Below the pieces are notes generated by a model that was not told the origin of the DNA, searched no databases, and saw only the letters and a program-made list of their open reading frames with translations. The position numbers and the translations under genes were made by a program. Below, piece after piece: positions 1 to 6,756 of a stretch of 11,631 bases of DNA. Positions within the stretch are counted from its first letter, which is position 1; each line of letters starts with the position of its first letter. Source of the DNA: Pseudomonadota bacterium (lineage in GTDB: Bacteria > Pseudomonadota > Alphaproteobacteria > Sphingomonadales > Sphingomonadaceae); the NCBI GenBank assembly GCA_023390675.1, contig JAEWCK010000374.1, positions 1 to 11,631 of the forward strand, given 5' to 3'.

Positions 1-1515
1 AGCCAGGTGACCCAGCTCATCGCGCGGCGCGTGCGCGAGGCGGGGGTGTATAGCGAGATTGCGCCGTTCACGACCGCCGCCGAGGCGTTCGCGCGGATGC
101 GGCCCAAGGGAATCATCCTTTCGGGATCGCCGGCATCGGTGCTCGACGAAGGATCGCCGCGGGTGCCGCAGGAGATCTTCGACTCCGGTCTGCCGGTGCT
201 CGGCATCTGCTATGGCCAGCAAGTGATGATGCACCAATTGGGCGGCACCGTGCTGCTCGGCGACAGCGGCGAGTTCGGGCGCGCGTTCATCGAGATCCAC
301 GACAATTGCGTACTGTTCGACGGGCTGTGGGCCGAGGGCGACAGCCATCAAGTGTGGATGAGTCACGGCGACAAGGTGACCGAGCTGGCGCCTGGCTTCC
401 GCCCGGTGGCGACGAGCCCGGGATCGCCCTTCGCAGTCGTGGCGGACGATGCGCGGCGCTATTATGCGACGCAGTTCCATCCCGAGGTGGTGCACACGCC
501 CGACGGGGCGCGCTTCCTCGCCAATTTCGTGCGGCACGTGTGCGGGCTGCAGGGCGACTGGAGCATGGCCGAGTTTCGCGCGGCCAAGATTGCCGAGATC
601 CGCGAGCAGGTGGGCTCGGGCAAGGTAATCTGCGGACTTTCGGGGGGCGTGGACAGCGCGGTCGCCGCAGTGCTGATCCACGAGGCGATCGGCGAGCAGC
701 TGACCTGCGTGTTTGTCGATCATGGGCTGATGCGGAGCGGCGAGGCCGATCAGGTCGTCAGCCTGTTCCGCGGGCATTACAACATCCCGCTGGTGCATGT
801 GAACGCGGAGACGCTGTTCCTGTCGGGGCTCGCGGGAGTCACCGATCCCGAGGCCAAGCGCAAGTTCATCGGCAAGACCTTCATCGACGTGTTCGAGGAG
901 GAGGCGCGCAAGATCGGCGGGGCCGACTTCCTCGCGCAGGGGACGCTCTATCCCGACGTGATCGAGAGCGTGAGCTTCACCGGCGGGCCCTCGGTGACGA
1001 TCAAGAGCCACCACAATGTCGGGGGCTTGCCTGAGCGGATGAACATGAGGCTCGTCGAGCCGCTGCGCGAGCTGTTCAAGGACGAAGTGCGGGCATTGGG
1101 ACGCGAATTGGGGCTGCCGGACATCTTCGTGGGGCGCCATCCGTTCCCGGGGCCGGGGCTGGCGATCCGCATTCCGGGCGAAGTCACCAAGGAGCGGTGC
1201 GACATCCTCCGAAAGGCCGACGCGATCTATCTCGAGGAGATCCGCAACGCCGGGCTCTACGACGCGATCTGGCAGGCCTTCGCGGTGCTGCTGCCGGTGC
1301 GCACCGTGGGGGTGATGGGCGACGGGCGGACCTATGACAGTGTGCTGGGGCTGCGCGCGGTGACGTCGATCGACGGGATGACCGCCGAGGCGTTCGAGTT
1401 TCCGGGTGGGTTCCTGCCGCGGGTGGCGACGCGGATCGTCAACGAGGTGCGGGGCGTGAACCGGGTGGTGTACGATTATACCTCGAAGCCGCCGGGCACC
1501 ATTGAATGGGAGTGA
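1..1515 (+). CDS. guaA: GMP synthase (glutamine-hydrolysing), 5'-truncated
   Basis: Makes GMP from XMP, ATP and glutamine in the cytoplasm, the last step of de novo guanine nucleotide synthesis. The frame is open from base 1 (S-Q-V-T-Q-L), so the true start lies upstream; about 10-15 N-terminal residues are missing compared with the usual ~520. The N-terminal class I glutamine amidotransferase domain has its nucleophile Cys in GICYGQQ (codon 208-210) and the His/Glu pair in QFHPEVVHT (about 474-500). The ATP pyrophosphatase domain follows with the P-loop GLSGGVDS (about 634-657), then the GMP synthase dimerisation domain ending in the family-typical KPPGTIEWE. All catalytic residues are present, so the gene looks intact apart from the window edge. 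The downstream reductase starts inside its last codons, suggesting co-transcription. The identification is secure; GTG at base 7 is merely an internal valine codon. Confidence 0.98.
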   Translation, partial: SQVTQLIARRVREAGVYSEIAPFTTAAEAFARMRPKGIILSGSPASVLDEGSPRVPQEIFDSGLPVLGICYGQQVMMHQLGGTVLLGDSGEFGRAFIEIHDNCVLFDGLWAEGDSHQVWMSHGDKVTELAPGFRPVATSPGSPFAVVADDARRYYATQFHPEVVHTPDGARFLANFVRHVCGLQGDWSMAEFRAAKIAEIREQVGSGKVICGLSGGVDSAVAAVLIHEAIGEQLTCVFVDHGLMRSGEADQVVSLFRGHYNIPLVHVNAETLFLSGLAGVTDPEAKRKFIGKTFIDVFEEEARKIGGADFLAQGTLYPDVIESVSFTGGPSVTIKSHHNVGGLPERMNMRLVEPLRELFKDEVRALGRELGLPDIFVGRHPFPGPGLAIRIPGEVTKERCDILRKADAIYLEEIRNAGLYDAIWQAFAVLLPVRTVGVMGDGRTYDSVLGLRAVTSIDGMTAEAFEFPGGFLPRVATRIVNEVRGVNRVVYDYTSKPPGTIEWE

Positions 1516-2741
1516 GCGCGGCGCGCTATGACGTCCTGATCGTCGGCGCGGGGCATGGCGGGGCGCAGGCGGCGATCGCGCTCCGGCAGAACGGCTTCGC
1601 GGGCAGCATCGCGCTGATCGGCGACGAGCCCGAGCTGCCCTATGAGCGGCCGCCGCTCTCCAAGGAATATCTGGCGGGGGAGAAGCCGTTCGAGCGCATC
1701 CTGATCAGGCCCGCTTCCTTTTGGGAGGAGCGCGGGGTGGCGATGCTGGTCGGGCGGCGCGTGACCGCGCTCGATCCCGAGGCGCACAGCGTGGCGACCG
1801 CGGACGGCGCGACGATCGGTTACGGGCAGCTGATCTGGGCGGCGGGGGGCGCGCCGCGGCGGCTGGGCGGGGCGGGCGACGACCTGGTCGGGGTTCACAC
1901 CGTCCGCATGCGCGCCGACGCCGACCGGATGATCGCCGAGCTGCCGGGCGTTACGCGCGCGGTGGTGATCGGGGGCGGCTATATCGGGCTTGAGGCGGCG
2001 GCGGTGCTCGCCAAAGCGGGCAAGCAGGTCGTGCTGCTCGAAGCGCTCGATCGCGTGCTGGCGCGGGTGGCGGGGGAGGAATTGTCGCGCTTCTACGAGG
2101 CCGAGCACCGCGCGCACGGCGTGGACGTGCGGCTGGGCGCGGCGGTTGAATGCATCGAAGGCGAGGGCCGGGTCAGCGGGGTGCGGCTGACGAGCGGGGA
2201 AGCGATCCCTACGGAGATGGTGATCGTCGGGATCGGGATCGTGCCCGCGGTCGCGCCGCTGCTTGCGGCGGGCGCGGAGGGGGGCAATGGCGTCGCGGTC
2301 GACGCGCAATGCCGGACCTCGCTGCCGCATGTCTTCGCGATCGGCGACTGCGCGCTGCACGCCAACCCCTATGCCGACGGCATGCCGGTGCGGCTCGAAT
2401 CGGTGCAGAACGCCAGCGACCAGGCGACGTTCGTCGCGAAGACGATCCTCGGGCAGGAACTGGCCTATGACGCGGTGCCGTGGTTCTGGTCGAACCAGTA
2501 CGATCTGAAGCTCCAGACCGTGGGGCTGTCGATCGGGCACGACGCGACCGTGGTGCGCGGCGATCCGGCGGCGCGGAGCTTCGCGGTGATCTATCTGAAG
2601 GAGGGGCGCGTGATCGCGCTCGACTGCGTCAACGCAGTCAGGGACTATGTCCAGGGGCGCCGGCTGGTGGCCGAGCGGCTCGCGATCGCGCCCGAGAAGC
2701 TGGCCGATACTGGCGTGCCGCTCAAGGAGCTGGTGGCGTGA
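1506..2741 (+). CDS. NAD(P)H:ferredoxin reductase-type FAD oxidoreductase
   Basis: A 411-residue two-dinucleotide-fold flavoprotein of the group that includes putidaredoxin reductase, rhodocoxin reductase and BphA4. These pass electrons from NAD(P)H through FAD to a [2Fe-2S] ferredoxin that feeds a P450 or ring hydroxylase. Visible: FAD-binding GAGHGG (14-19), the ELPYERPPLSK segment (43-53), the second Rossmann motif GGGYIG (156-161) for NAD(P)H, the FAD-contacting FAIGDC (277-282) and the reductase C-terminal domain (VPWFWSNQYDLKLQ, 324-337). Length is normal for the family. No ferredoxin, P450 or oxygenase subunit lies nearby, so the partner is unknown. ATG 1506 overlaps the guaA stop by 10 bases; GTG 1512 is an equally possible start giving a 4-base GTGA overlap. 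Neither has a clear Shine-Dalgarno, which suggests translational coupling to guaA. An AIF-like role is a less likely alternative. Confidence 0.9.
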   Translation: MGVSAARYDVLIVGAGHGGAQAAIALRQNGFAGSIALIGDEPELPYERPPLSKEYLAGEKPFERILIRPASFWEERGVAMLVGRRVTALDPEAHSVATADGATIGYGQLIWAAGGAPRRLGGAGDDLVGVHTVRMRADADRMIAELPGVTRAVVIGGGYIGLEAAAVLAKAGKQVVLLEALDRVLARVAGEELSRFYEAEHRAHGVDVRLGAAVECIEGEGRVSGVRLTSGEAIPTEMVIVGIGIVPAVAPLLAAGAEGGNGVAVDAQCRTSLPHVFAIGDCALHANPYADGMPVRLESVQNASDQATFVAKTILGQELAYDAVPWFWSNQYDLKLQTVGLSIGHDATVVRGDPAARSFAVIYLKEGRVIALDCVNAVRDYVQGRRLVAERLAIAPEKLADTGVPLKELVA

Positions 2742-2998
2742 CGCTCGAGCGCGTCGCGATCGAGGCGATCGGTTGGACGGGAGCGATCCTGATCCTCGCG
2801 GCCTATGTGCTGCTCTCGCTCGGACGGCTGACCGGCCAGTCGCGGCTTTATCAGGCGATGAACCTGGTGGGGGCGTGCTGCTTCATCCTCAACAGCGGCT
2901 ATAACGGCGCGATCCCCTCCGCGGTGCTCAACGTGATCTGGGCGGGAATCGGGCTCTACACTTTGTGGCGGATCGGGCAGGCCAGGCGCCTGCCATAA
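2738..2998 (+). CDS. CBU_0592-type small membrane protein
   Basis: An 86-residue inner-membrane protein with about three hydrophobic segments: roughly 10-27 (IGWTGAILILAAYVLLSL), 40-55 and 60-78. The pattern G-W-x-G-A, the loop GRLTGQSRLYQAMNLVG, NSGYNGAIPSAVLNVIW and the terminal IGLYTLWRI match my memory of the CBU_0592 family of small membrane proteins, whose function is unknown. The GTG start at 2738 shares bases with the reductase stop (GTGA). It is chosen because a perfect AAGGAG lies at 2724-2729, 8 bases upstream; longer in-frame versions would run through the reductase gene. The overlap makes it the third member of a guaA-reductase-membrane protein transcription unit. Three near the centre of the protein are small or Cys residues (G45-A46-C47-C48). 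No enzymatic motif is visible. Confidence 0.85.
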   Translation: MTLERVAIEAIGWTGAILILAAYVLLSLGRLTGQSRLYQAMNLVGACCFILNSGYNGAIPSAVLNVIWAGIGLYTLWRIGQARRLP

Positions 2999-3073
2999 TG
3001 GGGACCCGCGCAATATCGTTTCCCGAACGTTTCTGATACGCCGCTGGCGGGTTGGGGTTCCGGGGGGAACGAC

Positions 3074-3592
3074 ATGATTCTGAAGACGATCGCGCTCGCG
3101 GTGGCGGCGCTGGCGATGCAGGCGTCCGCGGCGGCGCAGGACGCGCATGCGACCAAGGTGCTCGGGCTCGCGCCCGACGGCGTGACGCTGACCGATCCCG
3201 AAAGCAACGAAGCCGACACGGTCGGCTTCGGCACGAGCCAGGACGACACGGTGACCTTCGTCGGCACCGCGCTGGGCGAGCCCGAGGGTTCGGGCGTCAA
3301 CGAGGAATGCAATCTCGGCTGGGCCAAGTTCCAGGGCGACCTGATGCTCTATTTCAAGGCCGGCGAATTCTCGGGCTGGGCGATCCTCGGCGACAGCGGC
3401 TTCGCGACGCCCGAGGGGCTGACGATCGGCACGACGTGGACCGACCTCTCGAAGATGTTCACCGAGAATGAAGGCGAGGACGTCAACGGCAATTTCATCT
3501 TCAAGGCGGGCGGCTATGGCGGCGTGATGACCGAGGGCGGACCCGAGGGCCAGGTGAAGGGGATGTGGGCCGGGGACAAGTGCATCGGCTGA
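3074..3592 (+). CDS. Secreted protein of unknown function, paralog of the next gene
   Basis: A 172-residue exported protein. An N-terminal signal peptide (residues 1 to about 21, hydrophobic core IALAVAALAM, likely cleavage after ASA or AAA) points to the periplasm. The mature part is acidic and glycine-rich. It shares a domain with the following lipoprotein: a (V/S)xFGT segment (51-54), ALGEP (66-70), EEC (77-79), LYFKAGEFSGW (92-102), an IGTT turn (118-121) and a C-terminal GPEG-(6)-WAG-x-x-C (156-170). Two cysteines, C79 and C170, are conserved between the paralogs and probably form a disulfide. ATG 3074 follows a purine-rich stretch (about 3062-3070) that can act as ribosome binding site. 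I do not recognise a named family. A binding or envelope-associated role is the most one can infer; no catalytic motif is visible. Confidence 0.8.
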   Translation: MILKTIALAVAALAMQASAAAQDAHATKVLGLAPDGVTLTDPESNEADTVGFGTSQDDTVTFVGTALGEPEGSGVNEECNLGWAKFQGDLMLYFKAGEFSGWAILGDSGFATPEGLTIGTTWTDLSKMFTENEGEDVNGNFIFKAGGYGGVMTEGGPEGQVKGMWAGDKCIG

Positions 3593-3660
3593 CCCACGGG
3601 CGGTTGCGGGCGCGGTCCGAAGGTGATTGACTGACCCCGCTATTTTCGAGGGGGATTGTC

Positions 3661-4287
3661 ATGCGCAGCATTCTGTTCGCCGGAGTGACGGCCGCGTTCC
3701 TGCTCGCCGGGTGTGACAAGGCCGACGCGCCGGCCAATGACGCGACCGCGGTCGATACCGGCAATGCGGCGGTGGTGGTGCCCGCAGGCAACGCCATTGT
3801 GGACGCCGTTGCCGCGAATGCCAGCGAAGCGGCGGTGCCCGCGGTCAATCTCGCACCGGACGAGCTTACGCTGGTGCTGGCGAGCGGATCGACGCGGCAC
3901 GTGAGCTTCGGCACCACCAAGGCGGACGCAGTGCGGATGATTGCGGCGGCGCTCGGCGACCCGATCGAGCAGGGCGCGAGCGAGGAGTGCGGCGCGGGGC
4001 CGCTCGACTTCGCCAATTTCCGCGAGGGGCTGTCGCTCTACTTCCAGGAAGGCAAGTTCGCCGGCTGGGATCTCGACGGGCGCGAGGGCGGCAAGTTCAC
4101 CACCGCCAACGGGATCGGCATCGGATCGACGCGCAAGGCGCTCGATGCGGCCGGCCCGGTGACCGTGGAGGAATCGAGCATCGGCCACGAGTTCATGCTC
4201 GGCGAGATGTCCGGCCTGCTCGACAGCGCCGGGCCCGAGGGCAAGATCACCAATTTGTGGGCGGGCGTGAACTGCATCGCGCGGTGA
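3661..4287 (+). CDS. Lipoprotein of unknown function, paralog of the previous gene
   Basis: A 208-residue predicted lipoprotein. The signal peptide ends in the lipobox LLAGC with the lipidated Cys at 18. An Ala/Asn/Val-rich low-complexity linker covers about 19-66. A C-terminal domain (about 67-208) resembles the whole mature part of the preceding protein: VSFGTT (81-86), AALGDP (96-101), EEC (108-110), LYFQEGKFAGW (126-136), GIGIGST (151-157), GPEGKITNLWAG-x-x-C (191-205). C110 and C205 match the paralog's two cysteines. ATG 3661 is supported by GAGGGGG about 6 bases upstream. The residue after the lipidated Cys is Asp, which in enterobacteria favours inner-membrane retention; whether that rule holds here is uncertain. 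The pair appears to be an old tandem duplication in which one copy is soluble and the other membrane-anchored. Function unknown. Confidence 0.82.
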   Translation: MRSILFAGVTAAFLLAGCDKADAPANDATAVDTGNAAVVVPAGNAIVDAVAANASEAAVPAVNLAPDELTLVLASGSTRHVSFGTTKADAVRMIAAALGDPIEQGASEECGAGPLDFANFREGLSLYFQEGKFAGWDLDGREGGKFTTANGIGIGSTRKALDAAGPVTVEESSIGHEFMLGEMSGLLDSAGPEGKITNLWAGVNCIAR

Positions 4288-4691
4288 TCGAGGCGGCATG
4301 CGCGGAGGACCGGGCGGAAGTCGTGGCGCTGTGGCGCGCCTGCGGCCTGACGCGGCCGTGGAACGATCCCGACCATGATTTCGCGCTCGCGCTGGAGGGG
4401 CCGAGCTCGACGGTGCTCGTGGCGCGCGGCGCGGCCGGGATCGAAGGTAGCGTGATGGCGGGCTTCGACGGACATCGCGGCTGGGTCTATTATCTGGCGG
4501 TGGCGCCCGAGCGGCGCGGCGGCGGGCTGGGCCGCGCGCTGATGGAGGCCGCCGGGAACTGGCTGCGCGACCGCGGCGCGCCGAAGATTCAGCTTATGGT
4601 GCGCGGGGATAATGCCGAGGCGCTGGGGTTTTACCGGGCGCTGGGGTTCGAGGCGCAGAAGGTCGTGACGCTGGGGCGGTTTCTGGGGTGA
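4284..4691 (+). CDS. ypeA: GNAT family acetyltransferase, YpeA type
   Basis: A 135-residue N-acetyltransferase closely following E. coli YpeA as I remember it: LWRACGLTRPWNDPDHD (16-32), VMAGFDGHRGWVYYLAVAPERRGGGLGRALM (58-87) and NAEALGFYRALGFE (110-123). The acetyl-CoA pyrophosphate-binding motif is the Arg/Gly-rich turn at 76-83. The C-terminal FYRALGF is the usual GNAT beta-bulge/helix signature. The natural substrate of YpeA is not established, so only transfer from acetyl-CoA to an amine can be proposed. The GTG start at 4284 overlaps the lipoprotein stop as GTGA. It is chosen because the resulting N-terminus (MIEAACAEDRAEVVALW) aligns in length with YpeA, and because there is no separate Shine-Dalgarno, which fits translational coupling. 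A longer in-frame opening upstream is antisense-like, arginine-rich noise. Confidence 0.88.
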   Translation: MIEAACAEDRAEVVALWRACGLTRPWNDPDHDFALALEGPSSTVLVARGAAGIEGSVMAGFDGHRGWVYYLAVAPERRGGGLGRALMEAAGNWLRDRGAPKIQLMVRGDNAEALGFYRALGFEAQKVVTLGRFLG

Positions 4692-4764
4692 GGGGGCATA
4701 GCGGCGGGGCGCGGCCGGAATGGCAATGCCCATCCCATGTTTTTCATCGAAGGGAGCGTTCGAC

Positions 4765-5169
4765 ATGATCGGTTTCACATTCCTCCTCGCGCTCGCTGCG
4801 GCGCCACATCAGGCCGGGCCGGACCGGGGCGCGATCGTCCGCGAGATCGCGGCGATCCTGCAGGAAGGCACCTTCAGCGACGCCACCGGCACCGGCGCTC
4901 GCTATCAGGTCACCGCGGTCGGCCCGTGCATTCTCAAGTTCGACAAGGTCTACGCCGCGCTTACGCCGGGCGGGTACAGGCCGGACCCCGCTGTCACGCT
5001 CGATTTCAGCCGGAAGGTAGCGGTGACTCCATTGAGCTCGGCGACCCTCTGGGTGCGTTACGAGGGGCAGGGCGCCGGGGACGGGTATCAGCTGTCGCCC
5101 TGGTCGAGGAGCAAGGTGGGGCGGCTGGAGCAACTGCTGGCGGGCTTGCAGGCGTCTTGCGTGCGGTAG
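4765..5169 (+). CDS. Small exported protein of unknown function
   Basis: A 134-residue protein with a short hydrophobic N-terminus (MIGFTFLLALAAA, cleavage probably near residue 13), suggesting export to the periplasm. The mature region is mixed alpha/beta with a possible helix at 20-34 (DRGAIVREIAAILQ) and another at the C-terminus (118-130). There are only two cysteines, C55 and C132, which may pair after export. No catalytic motif or named family is recognised. ATG 4765 is preferred over an in-frame ATG at 4720: AGGGAG at 4751-4756 sits 8 bases ahead of it, and the signal peptide then begins at residue 1. The gene stands alone between the acetyltransferase (73-base gap) and the YffB-like gene (105-base gap), so it may have its own promoter; I could not identify one. 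Confidence 0.72.
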   Translation: MIGFTFLLALAAAPHQAGPDRGAIVREIAAILQEGTFSDATGTGARYQVTAVGPCILKFDKVYAALTPGGYRPDPAVTLDFSRKVAVTPLSSATLWVRYEGQGAGDGYQLSPWSRSKVGRLEQLLAGLQASCVR

Positions 5170-5198
5170 CGTGGGCGTAGGGCAGGCAGGGATCAACG

Positions 5199-5227
5199 CT
5201 GGCTCGGGAGCCAGGCGGCTGATTTTT
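5199..5227 (+). terminator. Hairpin plus T-run, possible terminator or leader structure
   Basis: CTGGCT-CGGG-AGCCAG (5199-5214) is a perfect 6-bp stem with a 4-base loop, 29 bases after the stop of the secreted-protein gene. A run of five T occurs at 5223-5227, eight bases beyond the stem, farther than in a typical intrinsic terminator. A competing pairing exists between GGCT (5217-5220) and AGCC (5228-5231), so the element could equally be part of the leader of the next gene. Confidence 0.35.
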
Positions 5228-5274
5228 AGCCAGGTACAGGTTATTCAGGCACTCCCCATCCGGAGAACCTCACC

Positions 5275-5622
5275 ATGACCGTGACGATGTACGGCATCAA
5301 GAATTGCGACACGATCAAGAAGGCGCGGGCGTGGATGGACGCTAACGGCGTCGCTTATGTCTTCCACGACTACAAGGCCGAGGGCGCGGATGCGGCGCGG
5401 CTGGCGCGGTGGTGTGGGGCGCTGGGGTGGGAGACCCTGCTCAATCGGGCGGGGACGACGTTTCGCAAGCTGCCCGATGCCGACAAGGCCGATCTGGATG
5501 GAGCGAAGGCGCAGGGGCTGATGCTGGCGCAGCCTTCGATGATCAAGCGGCCGGTGCTCGAATATCCGGGCGGGCTGCTCGCCGGGTTCAGGCCCGAGGC
5601 CTGGGCGCAGGCGCTGCTGTAG
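5275..5622 (+). CDS. yffB: ArsC/Spx-family protein, YffB type
   Basis: A 115-residue thioredoxin-fold protein of the ArsC/Spx/YffB group. It tracks E. coli YffB through MYGIKNCDTIKKARAWM (5-21), FHDYKAEG (30-37), ALGWETLLNRAGTTFRKL (49-66) and MIKRPVLEYPGG (89-100). The single N-terminal active-site Cys is C11 in KNCDTIKKA; a second Cys, C47, is not in a CXXC arrangement. Classical arsenate reductases need a set of arginines for oxyanion binding, whereas YffB-type proteins are thought to use glutathione; the physiological substrate is unsettled, so 'arsenate reductase' would be over-annotation. ATG 5275 is supported by GGAGAA at 5262-5267, 7 bases upstream; a second in-frame ATG at 5287 would trim only four residues and lies too close to the first strand. 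Cytoplasmic. Length matches the family. Confidence 0.9.
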   Translation: MTVTMYGIKNCDTIKKARAWMDANGVAYVFHDYKAEGADAARLARWCGALGWETLLNRAGTTFRKLPDADKADLDGAKAQGLMLAQPSMIKRPVLEYPGGLLAGFRPEAWAQALL

Positions 5623-5676
5623 CCAGAACGGACGGTTTACGTTACGGCAATGCAATCTTCTTGCGGAGGAGCTTGC

Positions 5677-6102
5677 ATGGCGAAGCGTCCGGGCTGGTTC
5701 ATCATCCTGGTGGCGGTGCTCATCCTGTGGGGGTTGGCGGGCTGCGCGGCCTTCTATGCGCATATCGCCTACGGCCCCGCGATCGATCCCAACGCGACCG
5801 ACTGGGACCGCGCCTATTTCGCGGCACTGCCGGGCTGGTTCGTGTGGGACTATGCCGTCGCAGTGGGAGCGGGGCTGCTCGGATCGATCGCGATGCTGGC
5901 GCGCAAGGCAATCGCGCAATGGCTCTACGCGCTCTCGCTGATCGCGGTGCTCGTCCAGTTCGGCTATGTCTTCCTCGCGACTGATCTGCTGGCGCACAAG
6001 GGCGCGGGGATGACGGTGCCCTTCCCACTGTTCATCGTCGCGATGGCCGCGTTCCAGCTCTGGCTGGCGGGATCGGCTCGGAAGCGCGGCTGGATTTCCT
6101 GA
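5677..6102 (+). CDS. Four-helix inner-membrane protein of unknown function
   Basis: A 141-residue integral membrane protein. Hydrophobic helices lie at about 6-28 (WFIILVAVLILWGLAGCAAFYAH), 52-75, 82-102 (WLYALSLIAVLVQFGYVFLAT) and 112-132, with a positively charged C-terminus SARKRGW that should lie in the cytoplasm. The loop between helices 1 and 2 (33-51, with PNATDWDRAYFAALPGW) is probably periplasmic. The architecture, especially WG-x-x-G near helix 1, LPGW before helix 2 and the closing RGW, matches small sphingomonad/xanthomonad proteins that some databases label 'sugar transporter'; I see no evidence for that label. ATG 5677 is chosen because GGAGGAG at 5665-5671 is 5 bases ahead; an upstream in-frame ATG at 5650 lacks such a site. 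The gap to the YffB-like gene is 54 bases, so co-transcription is plausible. Confidence 0.82.
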   Translation: MAKRPGWFIILVAVLILWGLAGCAAFYAHIAYGPAIDPNATDWDRAYFAALPGWFVWDYAVAVGAGLLGSIAMLARKAIAQWLYALSLIAVLVQFGYVFLATDLLAHKGAGMTVPFPLFIVAMAAFQLWLAGSARKRGWIS

Positions 6103-6108
6103 CCGCCC

Positions 6109-6120
6109 CCGCCTAGGCGG
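6109..6120. repeat. 12-bp perfect palindrome
   Basis: CCGCCTAGGCGG is perfectly self-complementary and fills most of the 24-base gap between the membrane-protein stop and the oxygenase ATG. Its 3' half (AGGCGG, 6115-6120) is also the only Shine-Dalgarno-like sequence for ATG 6127. It could be a protein-binding site or an RNA element, or simply chance. Confidence 0.4.
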
Positions 6121-6126
6121 CGCGGC

Positions 6127-6756
6127 ATGGCCGGCGAATTCGACTCGATCCGCGTGCGCGCCGAGCAGCTCGGGCTGTTCGAGACGATGGTGCTGCACGC
6201 GCGGCTCTCCGACGCCGAGGCGATGACCGAAGCGCTCGAGGCGGCGATCCGCGGGCGGATGGCCGACGAGCCGGGGATCGGGCGTTCGAATGTCGGCGGG
6301 TGGCATTCGAAGACCGACATGCTCGACTGGGGTGGGGCTGCCGCGGCGAAGCTCGCCGATCTGGCGGTGCGCGTCGCGAAGCGGATGTCGGTGTTCGACG
6401 GGACCGAGCCCGAATGGGACGTACGGATGTGGGCGAACGTCTCGCCGCCGGGCGCGCTCAACATGAGCCATGCGCATCCGGGGGTGCTGTGGGCGGCGGT
6501 CTATTATGTCGCGTGCCCCGGCGAGGGGGGCGAGCTGTATCTCGAGGATCCGCGCTTTCCGCTGCCGCAGATGACGTGGCCGGGGTTCCGCGTGCGCGGG
6601 ATCGACGGGGCGCCGCAGGGGCCCGAGCATCGCATCGTGCCGGGCCGCGGCGAGCTGGTGCTGTTCCCCGCTTGGATCCGCCACGGCGTCCGCCCGCACC
6701 AGGGTGCGGGCGAGCGCATCTCGATCGCGATGAATTTGAGCGTGCGCGCGGCCTAG
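6127..6756 (+). CDS. TIGR02466-type 2-oxoglutarate/Fe(II)-dependent oxygenase
   Basis: A 209-residue putative non-haem iron dioxygenase of the TIGR02466 / 2OG-FeII_Oxy_5 group. The signature is visible in order: MWANVSPPGALNMSHAHPG (101-119), supplying the first iron-ligand His (H117, alternatively H115), VYYVACPGEGGELYLEDPR (125-143) with acidic ligand candidate D141, then LFPAWIRHGVRPH (179-191) with the distal His H186, and ERISIAMN (196-203) with R197 as likely 2-oxoglutarate carboxylate binder. The N-terminal half (about 15-90) is helical, as usual for the family. Substrate unknown; members are cytoplasmic and occur both in core and phage-related settings. ATG 6127 is preceded by AGGCGG (6115-6120) at a suitable distance. 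The stop TAG lies in CTAG, which is also the stop of the convergent minus-strand gene. Confidence 0.83.
   Translation: MAGEFDSIRVRAEQLGLFETMVLHARLSDAEAMTEALEAAIRGRMADEPGIGRSNVGGWHSKTDMLDWGGAAAAKLADLAVRVAKRMSVFDGTEPEWDVRMWANVSPPGALNMSHAHPGVLWAAVYYVACPGEGGELYLEDPRFPLPQMTWPGFRVRGIDGAPQGPEHRIVPGRGELVLFPAWIRHGVRPHQGAGERISIAMNLSVRAA

Noticed and set aside
1476..2540. Long minus-strand open frame (354 codons) opposite the FAD oxidoreductase
   Set aside because: Arg/His/Pro-rich composition with no motif, exactly opposite a well-supported gene; typical antisense artefact of GC-rich codon usage.
3000..3073. EcfG-type general-stress promoter (GGAAC...CGTT) ahead of the secreted paralogs
   Set aside because: GGAAC and CGTT-like words occur but not in the correct order and spacing.
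4726..4745. Weak hairpin followed by five T after the acetyltransferase gene
   Set aside because: The stem is only about five pairs with a bulge; too weak to call a terminator.
4720..4764. Upstream ATG for the small secreted protein at 4765
   Set aside because: No ribosome binding site, and the extension would bury the signal peptide; AGGGAG supports ATG 4765.
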